A DNA stretch of 64,000 nt from Austwickia chelonae (GTDB taxonomy: Bacteria > Actinomycetota > Actinomycetes > Actinomycetales > Dermatophilaceae): the NCBI RefSeq assembly GCF_003391095.1, contig NZ_CP031447.1, forward strand, positions 1,302,001 to 1,366,000. The letters run 5' to 3'. Below, piece after piece: positions 18,749-27,444 of the stretch (positions are counted from its first letter, which is position 1; each line of letters starts with the position of its first letter). Position numbers and translations under genes: made by a program. The notes beneath the pieces were generated by a model, which was not told the origin of the DNA, did not search any database, and worked only from the letters and a program-made list of their open reading frames with translations.

Positions 18749-19648
18749 GTGCCGACGACCTGTGGCGTTTTTCCGAGTTCGGACGGTGGCGAGTTGCCTT
18801 CTCCTGAGGTTATTCATTCCTTGCGGAGAATGGCTGTCGAATTAGCTTCTGGTACAGCGGAATTAGCAGTGTCAGGCCGTGAGTCGGCCCTCTGCGACGA
18901 GAACACCGTGGACACCAAGAGCACCAGCAGCGACCTGGTGACTGCGATGGATCGGGCCTGTGAGGAATATCTGCGGGCACAGATCAGTGACCGCCGACCG
19001 CAGGACGGGATCCTCGGTGAGGAAGCGGGCGTATCCGGGTCCTTCGACGGGATCACCTGGGTGGTGGACCCCATCGACGGGACGGTGAACTATGTCTATG
19101 GCCGACCTGAGTACGCGGTCTCGGTGGCAGCGGTCGTCGGAGACCCTACGGTCCCGGGTGCTTGGCAGCCGATCGCCGGGGCGGTGTGTAGTCCGGTGAG
19201 TGGTCAGATCTTCCATGCGGGGATCGGCGCAGGGGCGTGTGTGGATTCTCCGGCCGGCGCCCAGGCCCTGAGATGCACCTCGGTGTCCGAGATCGGTCAG
19301 ACCTTGCTGGCGACAGGGTTCGGGTATGCCCCAGAACGACGCCTCTTGCAAGCGCATGCGTTGGTGGAGATCTTGCCGACGGTACGGGACATCCGCCGCG
19401 GTGGCAGCGCAGCGCTGGACCTGTGCTCGGTGGCGTCGGGCATCGTCGACGCCTATGCAGAGGTCGGTGTGAATCCCTGGGATATCGCGGCAGGGTGGCT
19501 GATCGCCCAAGAGGCCGGCGCCCAGATCTCCTTCTGGTCTGCGGGTCCAGATCTTCCTCAGGGAATAGCTGCTTCCTCACCTGCTGTTGCACAGGAGGTT
19601 CACCACCTGATGACTCATGCTTACGAGCTTGCGGGTCAGAGGCTTTGA
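18749..19648 (+). CDS. Inositol monophosphatase family protein
   Basis: A 299-residue Mg-dependent phosphatase of the inositol monophosphatase superfamily. Metal ligands are visible in GEEAG (near 92), in WVVDPIDGTVNY (Asp107, Asp110) and in NPWDIAAG (near 241). The substrate may be inositol phosphate, histidinol phosphate, a sugar bisphosphate or PAP, and cannot be chosen from sequence; actinobacteria need inositol for mycothiol and phosphatidylinositol. GTG 18749 is preceded by CGAGGAG with 7 bases, and lies 2 bases after hemH, so the two are co-transcribed. Confidence 0.88.
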   Translation: MPTTCGVFPSSDGGELPSPEVIHSLRRMAVELASGTAELAVSGRESALCDENTVDTKSTSSDLVTAMDRACEEYLRAQISDRRPQDGILGEEAGVSGSFDGITWVVDPIDGTVNYVYGRPEYAVSVAAVVGDPTVPGAWQPIAGAVCSPVSGQIFHAGIGAGACVDSPAGAQALRCTSVSEIGQTLLATGFGYAPERRLLQAHALVEILPTVRDIRRGGSAALDLCSVASGIVDAYAEVGVNPWDIAAGWLIAQEAGAQISFWSAGPDLPQGIAASSPAVAQEVHHLMTHAYELAGQRL

Positions 19649-19900
19649 CCTGATGAGGATGACTAGGTGACAGAGACCGGCCGCCTCCCGTGGGTGTGTC
19701 GGACGTCCAGATCTGGTCTTCTCCACGTCCTTACGGAGTGCCGGGGATGAAACCCGTCGCTTTTTAGGGCACAATCCCGCTGGACCGGGCACAGAACAGC
19801 GGCCCGATGCGTTGGTCCTGCAGCACAGACGACGCGTCGGCCTTGGTGAGTCCCATAGGCCCGGCGATCCACGTCACCCATGCCGACAGGGAGAAATTCA

Positions 19901-20203
19901 ATGGCGACCGATTACGACGCCCCGCGGAAGACTGATGACGACGACCTGGGGGAAGACTCCCTTGAGGAGCTGAAGGCCCGGCGCGGAGACAAGTCCGCGA
20001 GCAGCGTCGACGTCGACGAGACCGAGCAAGCAGAGGGATTCGAACTGCCTGGTGCAGATCTCTCCGGTGAAGAGCTCTCCGTCCGGGTGATCCCCAAACA
20101 AGCGGACGAGTTCACCTGTTCTCGCTGCTTCCTGGTGCATCACCGCAGCCAGCTGGCCAAAGAGAACCATGGCAGCCCCGTCTGCTCGGAGTGCGCAGGC
20201 TGA
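19901..20203 (+). CDS. DUF4193 family zinc-ribbon protein
   Basis: A 100-residue acidic protein matching actinobacterial DUF4193. The first 65 residues are rich in Asp and Glu (KTDDDDLGEDSLEEL). The C-terminus holds two CxxC pairs (FTCSRCFLVHH and PVCSECAG), which would form one zinc ribbon. Its role is unknown; it is highly conserved and often sits next to dut, as here. ATG 19901 has AGGGAGAAA 8 bases upstream, so the in-frame ATG at 19880 is rejected. It abuts dut without any gap. The 250 bases before it hold no gene; a promoter should lie there, but I see no clear pair of hexamers. Confidence 0.85.
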   Translation: MATDYDAPRKTDDDDLGEDSLEELKARRGDKSASSVDVDETEQAEGFELPGADLSGEELSVRVIPKQADEFTCSRCFLVHHRSQLAKENHGSPVCSECAG

Positions 20204-20689
20204 ATGACTGTCGTGGACGACATTCGTGTCGAGGTGGTCCGACTTGATCCGGAGCTTCCTCTGCCGGCCTACGCCCGGGACGGGGACGCCGGCCTCGACT
20301 TGTACGCCAAGGAGGGAGTCTCCCTGGCGCCGGGGGAACGTTCTTTGGTTCCCACCGGATTGGCCGTGGCGATCCCCTCAGGCTATGTCGGTCTGGTCCA
20401 TCCTCGTTCAGGTCTGGCGCATCGGCACGGGCTGGGCATGGTCAATGCGCCGGGGACCATCGACAGTGGGTATCGTGGCGAGATCTTCGTCAATCTGATA
20501 AACCACGATGCGCATCGTCCGATCGTCCTCAACAGGGGAGACCGGATTGCTCAGCTCGTCGTCCAACGGGTGGCTCGTGCTCACCTCGTTGAGGTGATCA
20601 GCCTTCCGAGCAGTGAAAGAGGGTCCACCGGTCACGGCGCCAGCGGTGGTTTCGGTGGCTCTTCGAAAGAGGCCGAGCCGGGGGGCTAG
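20204..20689 (+). CDS. dut: dUTP diphosphatase
   Basis: A 161-residue trimeric dUTPase that hydrolyses dUTP to dUMP and pyrophosphate, protecting DNA from uracil and feeding dTMP synthesis. The five family motifs can be followed: [42 protein letters not shown] and the C-terminal [12 protein letters not shown]. The ATG follows the DUF4193 stop directly (TGAATG). Length is normal. With tdk nearby, it makes a small pyrimidine nucleotide group. Confidence 0.96.
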   Translation: MTVVDDIRVEVVRLDPELPLPAYARDGDAGLDLYAKEGVSLAPGERSLVPTGLAVAIPSGYVGLVHPRSGLAHRHGLGMVNAPGTIDSGYRGEIFVNLINHDAHRPIVLNRGDRIAQLVVQRVARAHLVEVISLPSSERGSTGHGASGGFGGSSKEAEPGG

Positions 20690-20759
20690 GATCAGCCGCG
20701 TTCGGGTTGAGCCACACAGCACCACGTCACGGCCTGTCAAGGGCTTATGAGGAGATCAG

Positions 20760-21563
20760 ATGGCACTGTTCCGGCGCCGGCGCCGCGAGGGTGAGGACAA
20801 AGTCGGTCGACGGGTCGTCGTGACCGACGATCTGGGTATCGAGGAATACGAGAGTTCTGACTACCCCTATGAAGATGCACCCGCACCAGAACCGGTGGCC
20901 GCGGACTCTGTCTCGTCCCTGGACTCTGACTATCTTCGGGAGGAGAGCGGCCCCTACGACCGGTCGGAGGTCGAAGACCGCGGAGACCGTGTCGACTTGG
21001 GCGGTGTCTGGCTGGCTGCTCTACCAGGAGCGGAGCTCCGGATCGAGGTCGATCCGGAGACCAACGAGGTTCAAGCCGTCACCACGGGACTGAACGGGAG
21101 CTCGATGCAGATCCAAGCCTTCGCCGCCCCGCGTAGCGCAGGCATCTGGGACTTCATCCGGGACGAGATCTCCGAAGGTGTCACCAGCCGCGGCGGTACT
21201 GCAGACCTGCGCAACGGCCCCCTCGGTACCGAGCTGCTCACCAGGCTACCCAGCCGCGGGCCGGACGGACGTACCGTTTATCAGGTCATGCGGTTCATCG
21301 GCGTGGACGGTCCTCGATGGTTCCTCCGCGCGGTGCTGACCGGGCCGGCCGCCTCGCAGGAGTATGCGGCGGAGCCCTTCTACCGGATGATCAGCAATTC
21401 GGTGGTGATCCGAGGCACTGATGCGCGACCGCCCCGAGAGATGCTTCCTCTGCGGCTGCCCAAGGAGCTGATGGAGGCCAACGGAATGGGACCGGAGGGC
21501 CAGGCGCCCGCTGACCCGTTGCGCCCCTTCGAACGCGGCCCCGAGATCACAGAGATCCGGTGA
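20760..21563 (+). CDS. DUF3710 family protein
   Basis: A 267-residue protein of actinobacterial DUF3710, function unknown. A basic start (FRRRRREGEDK) is followed by an acidic region to about residue 78, then a globular domain with LGGVWLAALPGAELRIEV, QAFAAPRSAGIWDFIRDEI and RFIGVDGPRWFLRAVLTG. There is no signal peptide. GAGGAGA lies 5 bases before the ATG. It is followed by an OB-fold protein and DUF3159, in an order common in actinobacteria next to dut. The 70 bases between dut and this gene show no terminator. Confidence 0.85.
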   Translation: MALFRRRRREGEDKVGRRVVVTDDLGIEEYESSDYPYEDAPAPEPVAADSVSSLDSDYLREESGPYDRSEVEDRGDRVDLGGVWLAALPGAELRIEVDPETNEVQAVTTGLNGSSMQIQAFAAPRSAGIWDFIRDEISEGVTSRGGTADLRNGPLGTELLTRLPSRGPDGRTVYQVMRFIGVDGPRWFLRAVLTGPAASQEYAAEPFYRMISNSVVIRGTDARPPREMLPLRLPKELMEANGMGPEGQAPADPLRPFERGPEITEIR

Positions 21564-21573
21564 TCTGACGTCC

Positions 21574-21948
21574 ATGGGATCGGTCTTTTCGCGGTTCGCC
21601 CGTCGGGTTACTCGCTCACAGGAAGAAGAGGACGCCGATGAGCTGGTCAAGCAGGCCCAGTCGCTGGGCGCGTACAGCATCAAGGAGGTCAAGGATCGTG
21701 GAATGGCCGATGTCTGTGGCGAGCTACGGTCGTTGACCTTGCCGGCGCACTCCCGGGTGCCGATGCTCACCGCTGAGCTGTATGACGGTACTGCGACGAT
21801 GCGTCTGGTCTGGTTGGGGCGTAGAGAGGTCCGTGGGATCGAGCCCGGCGTCAGGATGCGGGTGCGCGGACGGGTGATGTACCGCAAGGGAACGCCGACG
21901 GTCTTTAATCCTCAGTACGAATTGTTGATGCCCCGACATGGACATTGA
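21574..21948 (+). CDS. OB-fold nucleic acid-binding protein
   Basis: A 124-residue protein with one OB-fold of the RecG/RecJ-like tRNA_anti type, seen in CGELRSLTLP, ELYDGTATMRLVWLGRR and RMRVRGRVMYRKGTPTVFNPQYEL. Such small proteins may bind single-stranded DNA or RNA; the exact role is unknown. The first 30 residues are charged. It starts 10 bases after the DUF3710 stop with a poor ribosome site, so it is likely translated by coupling. Its last 11 bases overlap the DUF3159 gene. Confidence 0.8.
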   Translation: MGSVFSRFARRVTRSQEEEDADELVKQAQSLGAYSIKEVKDRGMADVCGELRSLTLPAHSRVPMLTAELYDGTATMRLVWLGRREVRGIEPGVRMRVRGRVMYRKGTPTVFNPQYELLMPRHGH

Positions 21949-22675
21949 GGGACAACACCGGCGCGAGACGCCGGACACTGTCGAGGGAATCCTCCGGGAT
22001 CGACTCTCTCAGCTACTCGGAGGGTGGCGGGGTGCGGTCGAGGCAGGGGTCCCCACGGTGGCTTTCATCGTCGTCTGGGCCTTCTCCGGAGACTTGGTCA
22101 AAGCGCTCGTAGCCTCCGGGGTCGCGGTGCTGGGGGCTGTCGTTCTGCGAATGGTGCAGCGTCAGACGGTGCGTTATGCGCTGTCCTCGGTGTTGGCCAC
22201 AGCGATCGCTGCTGCCTTTGCTCTCCGAACAGGGCGGGCCGAGGACGCTTTTCTGCCGTCGATCCTGTGGAACCTGGCGCAGGGAACGGGTTTCCTGCTC
22301 TCGGTATTGATCCGTTGGCCGGTGATGGGTTTCATGGTTGCCGCAGCCGATCCGCGGCTCACCGAGGACCCGGAGGACGTTGATCTGAGCGTTTTCACCA
22401 GGTGGCGCAAGCACGCTGGAATGGTCCGGGTCTGCTCCCGGATCACGTTGTTGCTCGCTGCGCTCATGCTGGGCCGGGCGGCCATCATGTTGCCCTTGTA
22501 CGCGGCTGAGCAGGTGGCTCTGCTCGGAACAGCCAAGCTGATCCTGGGCTGGCCGACCTACCTACTGGTCGTCGGGGTGATCGCTGCGATGCTTCTACGT
22601 GGCAATACACCCTTGGACGACTCTGAGGTTGAAGCCTGGCCAGGCCCGGACGAGAGCAGTTCTCGTCGGGCCTGA
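21938..22675 (+). CDS. DUF3159 family membrane protein
   Basis: A 245-residue integral membrane protein of actinobacterial DUF3159. A cytosolic N-terminus of about 35 residues is followed by about five or six hydrophobic segments. Conserved pieces include GGWRGAVEAGVPTVAF, WNLAQGTGFLLSVLIRWPVMG and FTRWRKHAGMVR. Transport is a guess from family context; nothing fixes the substrate. It is the last gene of the DUF4193-dut-DUF3710-OB-DUF3159 run, and its final codons lie inside a hairpin that can end transcription. Confidence 0.85.
   Translation: MDIEGQHRRETPDTVEGILRDRLSQLLGGWRGAVEAGVPTVAFIVVWAFSGDLVKALVASGVAVLGAVVLRMVQRQTVRYALSSVLATAIAAAFALRTGRAEDAFLPSILWNLAQGTGFLLSVLIRWPVMGFMVAAADPRLTEDPEDVDLSVFTRWRKHAGMVRVCSRITLLLAALMLGRAAIMLPLYAAEQVALLGTAKLILGWPTYLLVVGVIAAMLLRGNTPLDDSEVEAWPGPDESSSRRA
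22641..22674. terminator. Bidirectional hairpin at the end of the DUF3159 gene
   Basis: CAGGCCCGGACGAGA (22641-22655) pairs with TCTCGTCGGGCCTG (22661-22674), a 14-bp stem with one bulged G and a 5-base loop, inside the last codons of the DUF3159 gene. It lies between convergent genes, so it can stop both. Confidence 0.6.
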
Positions 22676-22688
22676 CCAGGAGGCCTGT

Positions 22689-23369
22689 TCAATCTTCGGG
22701 ATGCTTGCTGACCCGAGGGTTGAGCAAGCATTCCAAGGCGATCTCCGACTCGGGGTTGGTGACGATCATCAGCTCGTCGCCGGCCTCGAGGAGATCGTCA
22801 GGGGAGGGCGCGATAGCGCGCTGCTCCCGCACGATGCAGGTCAGGACGGTGTTATCCGGCCAAAGGACGTCTCCGACGAGCCTGCCTGCCCAGGGTGAGT
22901 CCTCGGGGAGCGTGAGCTCGACGAGGGTCGATCCGCTCTGTTGGAACTCGAAGATCCTCACCAGGTTCCCGATGCTGACGGCTTCTTCGACCAGGGCGGT
23001 CATCAGCCGGGGCGTGGAGACGGCGACGTCGACTCCCCACCCTTCGTCGAAGAGCCACTCATTTTTGGGGTTGTTGACCCGAGCGACAGTACGCGGTACT
23101 CCGAACTCGGTCTTGGCCAGGAGCGAGACGACGAGATTGGCCTTGTCGTCCCCGGTGGCGGCCACGACGACCTCGCAGCTCTCCAGGCCGGCTTCGTGCA
23201 GGGCCGAGATCTCGCAGGCATCAGCGAGGAGCCATGAGGCGTCAACCACCCGGCTGGGCTGGACTTCGGCCGAATTGTGGTCGATGAGCAGGACCTCATG
23301 ACCGTTGTTGATGAGTTCCTGGGCGATGGAGCGTCCGACGCTACCGGCACCGGCGATAACCACGCGCAT
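22689..23369 (-). CDS. TrkA-type potassium channel gating protein (CeoC-like)
   Basis: A 226-residue RCK protein with an N-terminal NAD-binding domain (RVVIAGAGSVGRSIAQEL) and a C-terminal TrkA-C domain. Such proteins sit in the cytosol and gate Trk/Ktr-type K+ channels by nucleotide binding. I start at ATG 23369, with GAAGGA about 9 bases upstream, not at the in-frame codon 84 bases further up. It lies 22 bases after another TrkA gene, forming a pair like ceoB/ceoC of mycobacteria. No TrkH/TrkG membrane partner is in view; the divergent permease may be the partner. Confidence 0.85.
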   Translation of the reverse strand: MRVVIAGAGSVGRSIAQELINNGHEVLLIDHNSAEVQPSRVVDASWLLADACEISALHEAGLESCEVVVAATGDDKANLVVSLLAKTEFGVPRTVARVNNPKNEWLFDEGWGVDVAVSTPRLMTALVEEAVSIGNLVRIFEFQQSGSTLVELTLPEDSPWAGRLVGDVLWPDNTVLTCIVREQRAIAPSPDDLLEAGDELMIVTNPESEIALECLLNPRVSKHPED

Positions 23370-23391
23370 GCTGTTTTCCTTCTTCTGTGGC

Positions 23392-24054
23392 TCAGTCGGT
23401 GGGCGGAACGCGATCGAGGATCTGCTCGACATCGGAGAGACGTTTCGCCTCACACAGGATGTTGAGCAGGTCGCCGTCCTGGAGTAGGGTTTCCGAGGTG
23501 GGGATGAGGCCCTCTCCCAGGCGCAACAGGTAGGCGATCCGAGTCCTGGTGATTTCTTCGATCCGGGTCAGCGGTTTTCCGATCCATCCCGGATTGGCGC
23601 GAACCTCAGCGATGACGACATTGCCGCTGGGATCGGTGAACTGAGGAACAGCCCCATCGGGAAGCAGCTGGCGCAGCATTCGGTCTGCGGTCCAGCGAAC
23701 GGTGGCGACGGTGGGGATGCCGAGACGCTGGTAGATCTCGGCTCGCCCCGGATCGTAGATACGCGCGACGACGTTTTCCACGCCGTAGGTTTCGCGTGCT
23801 ACTCGCGCTGCGAGGATGTTGGAGTTGTCGCCGCTACTGACGGCGGCGAAGGCGTAGGCATTCTCGATGCCAGCCTGTTCGAGGGTGTCCCGGTCGAAGC
23901 CCATCCCGGTGATCCGTCGTCCTTCGAAGTCCGGCCCTAACCGTCTGAAAGCAGTGGCATCCCGGTCGACGACGGCCACGTCGTGGCCTTGTTGTTCGAG
24001 GGCCAGCGCCAAAGCGGAACCGACGCGGCCGCAGCCCATGATCACGAAGTGCAC
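23392..24054 (-). CDS. TrkA-type potassium channel gating protein (CeoB-like)
   Basis: A 220-residue RCK protein with the NAD motif VHFVIMGCGRVGSALALAL at the very N-terminus and a TrkA-C domain in the last third. I start at GTG 24054 because the family usually begins at HFVIMGCGRVG; GGAGG is about 14 bases upstream. A GTG at 24069 is also in frame but overlaps that GGAGG. It is the first gene of a two-gene TrkA operon. It is divergent from a KimA-like permease, with 148 bases between them. Confidence 0.85.
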   Translation of the reverse strand: MHFVIMGCGRVGSALALALEQQGHDVAVVDRDATAFRRLGPDFEGRRITGMGFDRDTLEQAGIENAYAFAAVSSGDNSNILAARVARETYGVENVVARIYDPGRAEIYQRLGIPTVATVRWTADRMLRQLLPDGAVPQFTDPSGNVVIAEVRANPGWIGKPLTRIEEITRTRIAYLLRLGEGLIPTSETLLQDGDLLNILCEAKRLSDVEQILDRVPPTD

Positions 24055-24115
24055 GGCCTGACGGTACACCTCCGACCGGGGGATATCACCTGGGCATCGG
24101 GGCAGCGCGCTGGAA

Positions 24116-24132
24116 GGGCCGATTATCGGCCC
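24116..24132. promoter_or_regulatory. Perfect inverted repeat in the TrkA/permease divergent region
   Basis: GGGCCGAT and ATCGGCCC flank a single T. The 17-base element is between the divergent TrkA pair and the KimA-like permease, about 60 bases from the TrkA start and 70 from the permease start. It could be a shared operator; this is inference. Confidence 0.4.
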
Positions 24133-24190
24133 AAAGTAGGGATTTTATCAGGGAGGGAGATCTCGGATAGGTGTCTGACGATGTGAGTCC

Positions 24191-24196
24191 TACAGT
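24191..24196 (+). promoter_or_regulatory. Candidate -10 element giving a leaderless permease mRNA
   Basis: TACAGT (TANNNT type) ends 6 bases before the GTG start codon of the permease. Transcription would then begin at or next to the start codon, and no ribosome binding site precedes that codon. No good -35 is seen. Confidence 0.4.
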
Positions 24197-24202
24197 AAAG
24201 CC

Positions 24203-26218
24203 GTGTCGAAAGCCAGTCGTGCCCTCAAACGGGTTCTTGTCGGTCGCGCCATGCGCAGCGATCGTTTGGGAGAGACCCTGCTGCCGAAGCGGATCGCTCT
24301 CCCGGTCTTTGCCAGTGACGCCTTGTCCTCGGTGGCCTATGCCCCGGACGAGATTTTCCTGACTCTGGCCGCAGCTGGTGGTGCCTTCGCTGCCACCCAT
24401 TCCTGGCAGATTGCCCTGACCGTGGCCTTCGTCATGGTCATCGTGGTCATGTCCTACCGACAGAATGTGCACGCCTACCCGTCCGGTGGCGGTGACTATG
24501 AGGTGGCCACGGTCAACATCGGTCCGCAGGCCGGGGTCGTGGTGGCCAGCGCCTTGCTGGTCGATTACGTACTGACCGTGGCGGTGTCCATCTCCTCGGG
24601 GGTGCAGAATGCGGCAGCGGCCTTGCCTCAGCTGCGTGGTAACGAGACGTTGGTCGGGGTGGGCCTGGTCGTCCTGCTGACTGCGATGAACCTGCGGGGG
24701 GTGCGTGAGTCGGGGTCACTGTTCGCCGTTCCTACGTACGCCTTCATGTTCGGCGTCATCGGTATGGCGCTCTACGGTTATTACCGGGCAGCGATGGGTG
24801 ATCTGCCGCAAGCGGCTTCAGCCAAGTACGAGCTGGTCCCGGAGTCGGGTATGGAGTCCTTGGCCGGATTGGCTATGTTCTTCCTGCTGCTGCGAGCTTT
24901 CTCCTCGGGGTGTGCAGCGCTCACGGGTGTGGAGGCGATCAGCAATGGTGTGCCTGCTTTCAAAAAACCTAAGAGCCAGAACGCTGCGACGACTCTGTTG
25001 TTGATGGGGTCGATCTCGGTGGCCATGCTCATGTCGATCGTTCTCCTGGCGAACAAGGTGGGTCTGAAATTCGCAGAATTTCCGGCAGAACAGATTCTGT
25101 TGGACGGGAAACCTGTGGGGTCCTCCTATGTGCAGGAGACTGTGCTGGCTCAGCTCGCGGGTGCGGTCTTCAGCGATTTCCGGCCCGGTCTCTATTTCAT
25201 TGCGACAGTCACCGGAATTTTGCTGGTGCTGGCCGCCAACACTGCATTCAATGGTTTCCCGGTCTTGGCATCTGTTCTGGCGAAGGACGGATACCTGCCG
25301 AGGCAGTTGCATACTCGCGGTGACCGGTTGGCGTTCAGCAATGGGATCATCATCCTGGCCGGCGCGGCTTGTGTGTTGATCGTCATCTACGAAGCGAAGG
25401 TCACCGAGCTCATTCAGCTCTACATCGTCGGTGTCTTCGTTTCCTTCACCTTGAGTCAGGTCGGCATGATCCGGCACTGGAACCGGCATCTGCTCACCGC
25501 AGTGGCTGAAGAACGTCGCCATATGCAGATCAGCAGGATCATCAACATCATCGGTGCCTCCATGTCGGGGCTTGTCCTGTTGATCGTCTTGGTGACGAAG
25601 TTCCAACGTGGCGCGAAGTGGGCGATCGCGGCAATGATCGTCACGTACTTCCTCATGCAGGCCATCAACCGTCATTACCGGTCGGTGAGCCGAGAGCTGG
25701 CGTTGGGTGATGACCCTCGGGAAGAGCGAGCACTGCCCAGCAGGGTGCATGCTGTCGTGTTGATCAGCAAGATCCACAAGCCGACCATGCGGGCACTGGC
25801 CTACGCCCGGGCCTCGAGGCCGTCTCAGCTCGATGCGATCACCGTGAATGTGGAGTCCGAAGCGACCAAGGAATTGTCTCGTGAATGGGACCGCCGCAAT
25901 ATACCGGTTCCGCTGACCATTCTGGACAGCCCTTATCGAGAGATCACCCGGCCTGTTCTCAACTATGTCAAGGACGTGCGGGCTCGTCATCCTGAAGACG
26001 TGGTGACGGTCTACATTCCCGAATATGTCGTCGGACATTGGTGGGAACAGGTCTTGCACAACCAGAGCGCCTTGCGCCTGAAGACAGCCCTTTTGTTCAC
26101 GCCGGGTGTCATGATGGTGAGTGTGCCTTGGCAGCTTCAGTCTTCGGCGAATGCCGAAGCCCGTCTGGAGGCGGCGACGACCGCTCCGACGGCAGGCGCA
26201 GTTCGGAGGGGCGAGTGA
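24203..26218 (+). CDS. APC-superfamily permease, KimA-like potassium transporter candidate
   Basis: A 671-residue membrane protein with about 12 hydrophobic segments (residues about 30-490) and a soluble C-terminal domain of about 150 residues. The pattern VFASDALSSVAYAPDEI, then YPSGGGDYEV, matches the KimA/YdaO group of the amino acid-polyamine-organocation superfamily, whose characterised members are proton-coupled K+ importers; general databases often just say amino acid permease. The divergent pair of TrkA genes supports a role in potassium. The start is a GTG that has no ribosome site and lies 6 bases after a -10-like TACAGT. The 3' end overlaps the next gene by 4 bases (GTGA). Confidence 0.85.
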   Translation: MSKASRALKRVLVGRAMRSDRLGETLLPKRIALPVFASDALSSVAYAPDEIFLTLAAAGGAFAATHSWQIALTVAFVMVIVVMSYRQNVHAYPSGGGDYEVATVNIGPQAGVVVASALLVDYVLTVAVSISSGVQNAAAALPQLRGNETLVGVGLVVLLTAMNLRGVRESGSLFAVPTYAFMFGVIGMALYGYYRAAMGDLPQAASAKYELVPESGMESLAGLAMFFLLLRAFSSGCAALTGVEAISNGVPAFKKPKSQNAATTLLLMGSISVAMLMSIVLLANKVGLKFAEFPAEQILLDGKPVGSSYVQETVLAQLAGAVFSDFRPGLYFIATVTGILLVLAANTAFNGFPVLASVLAKDGYLPRQLHTRGDRLAFSNGIIILAGAACVLIVIYEAKVTELIQLYIVGVFVSFTLSQVGMIRHWNRHLLTAVAEERRHMQISRIINIIGASMSGLVLLIVLVTKFQRGAKWAIAAMIVTYFLMQAINRHYRSVSRELALGDDPREERALPSRVHAVVLISKIHKPTMRALAYARASRPSQLDAITVNVESEATKELSREWDRRNIPVPLTILDSPYREITRPVLNYVKDVRARHPEDVVTVYIPEYVVGHWWEQVLHNQSALRLKTALLFTPGVMMVSVPWQLQSSANAEARLEAATTAPTAGAVRRGE

Positions 26219-27444
26219 GTACTAACCGGGTCTCGGCGGTGGGCGCCGAGTATGTGGTCGATGTGGGCCCGGTGGCACACGGCGGGCACTGCGTGGCCCG
26301 TCATGAAGGGCTGGTCCTCTTCGTGCGGCACAGCCTGCCCGGCGAACGGGTGCGGGCTCGGGTCATCGCGGGGCGCACCGGGGATCGTTTCCTGTTGGCC
26401 GAGGCCATTGAGGTCCTGGAGGCTTCGGCGAAGCGAGTGGACGCACCCTGTCGTTATGCAGGCCCGTCCGGGTGCGGCGGTTGCGACTTCCAGCATGTCG
26501 ATCTGGCGTATCAGCGGGAGATGAAGGCCGCTGTGGTCCAGGAGCAGCTCTCGCGGTTGGCCGGTGTGGAGCGCTCGGTCACCGTGGAGCCGCTTCCTGG
26601 CCACGAGGACGGTCTTGGATGGCGTACCCGGGTGAATCTGGCGGTCGACCGTCGTGGCCGGACGGGCTTTCACCCGCATCGCAGTCGTGAGGTGTTGTCG
26701 ATCGACGAGTGTCTGCTGGCTGCGCCTGGTATCGCAGACAGCGAGATCTTCTCGTCGGTGTATCCGCGCGCCAAGGCTGTGCACGCAGCGGTCTCCTCGA
26801 CGGGGGAACGCGCCGTGGTCGCAGCACCCCAAGGGCTGAAACGCACCCCTTCCCTTCACGAACGGGTCCTGGTGGGGGGCGAGGAGTCGTTCTTCCGGCT
26901 GAACGCCTTGGGCTTCTGGCAGGTTCATCCGGCTGCGGCGCAGACCTTCGTGGACCGGGTGTTGACGGGATTGGCTCCTGAGCCGGGTGAGCGTTGTCTT
27001 GACCTGTACTCGGGGGTCGGGCTCTTCGCCCGAGGATTGGCGCAGGCCGTGGGCGGGTCCGGCGAGGTGGTGGCGGTGGAGTCCGATTCCCGGGCTGCCC
27101 ATGCTGCGGCTGATCATTTCGCCGGAGACGGTCAGGTGTCGGTCTTGCACGGACGGGTGGATCATGCGCTGCCCGAGTTGGTGGAGCAGGGCGAGGGCTT
27201 CGATCTGGTGGTCTTGGATCCACCACGAACGGGCGCTGGCCGTGACGTGATCACGGGTGTGGCTGCTTTGCGTCCGCGGGCCGTGGCCTATGTGGCTTGC
27301 GACCCGGCGGCGCTGTCCAGAGATATCGCCTATGCGGCTGAGTTGGGTTATGTCCTGCGGGAGTTGTCCGCCTATGACGCCTTCCCGATGACTCATCACG
27401 TGGAGTGCATCGCGATCTTGTGTCCGGAGGCGACGACGGGGTGA
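26215..27444 (+). CDS. TRAM-domain RNA m5U methyltransferase (RlmD/TrmA group)
   Basis: A 409-residue SAM-dependent methyltransferase predicted to make 5-methyluridine in rRNA or tRNA. A TRAM domain is at the N-terminus. An iron-sulphur cluster motif follows (CRYAGPSGCGGCDFQ). The catalytic domain has the SAM-binding DLYSGVGLFARGLA, VVLDPPRTGAG, and the nucleophile cysteine in VAYVACDPAALSRD. GTG 26215 overlaps the permease stop and has GGAGG 6 bases upstream; longer in-frame extension runs into the permease gene and is rejected. Actinobacterial members often have unproven targets. Confidence 0.88.
   Translation: MSTNRVSAVGAEYVVDVGPVAHGGHCVARHEGLVLFVRHSLPGERVRARVIAGRTGDRFLLAEAIEVLEASAKRVDAPCRYAGPSGCGGCDFQHVDLAYQREMKAAVVQEQLSRLAGVERSVTVEPLPGHEDGLGWRTRVNLAVDRRGRTGFHPHRSREVLSIDECLLAAPGIADSEIFSSVYPRAKAVHAAVSSTGERAVVAAPQGLKRTPSLHERVLVGGEESFFRLNALGFWQVHPAAAQTFVDRVLTGLAPEPGERCLDLYSGVGLFARGLAQAVGGSGEVVAVESDSRAAHAAADHFAGDGQVSVLHGRVDHALPELVEQGEGFDLVVLDPPRTGAGRDVITGVAALRPRAVAYVACDPAALSRDIAYAAELGYVLRELSAYDAFPMTHHVECIAILCPEATTG

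Noticed and set aside
24070-24202. A c-di-AMP riboswitch upstream of the KimA-like gene.
   Set aside because: The gap is too short and shows none of the paired elements I would expect; the start appears leaderless.
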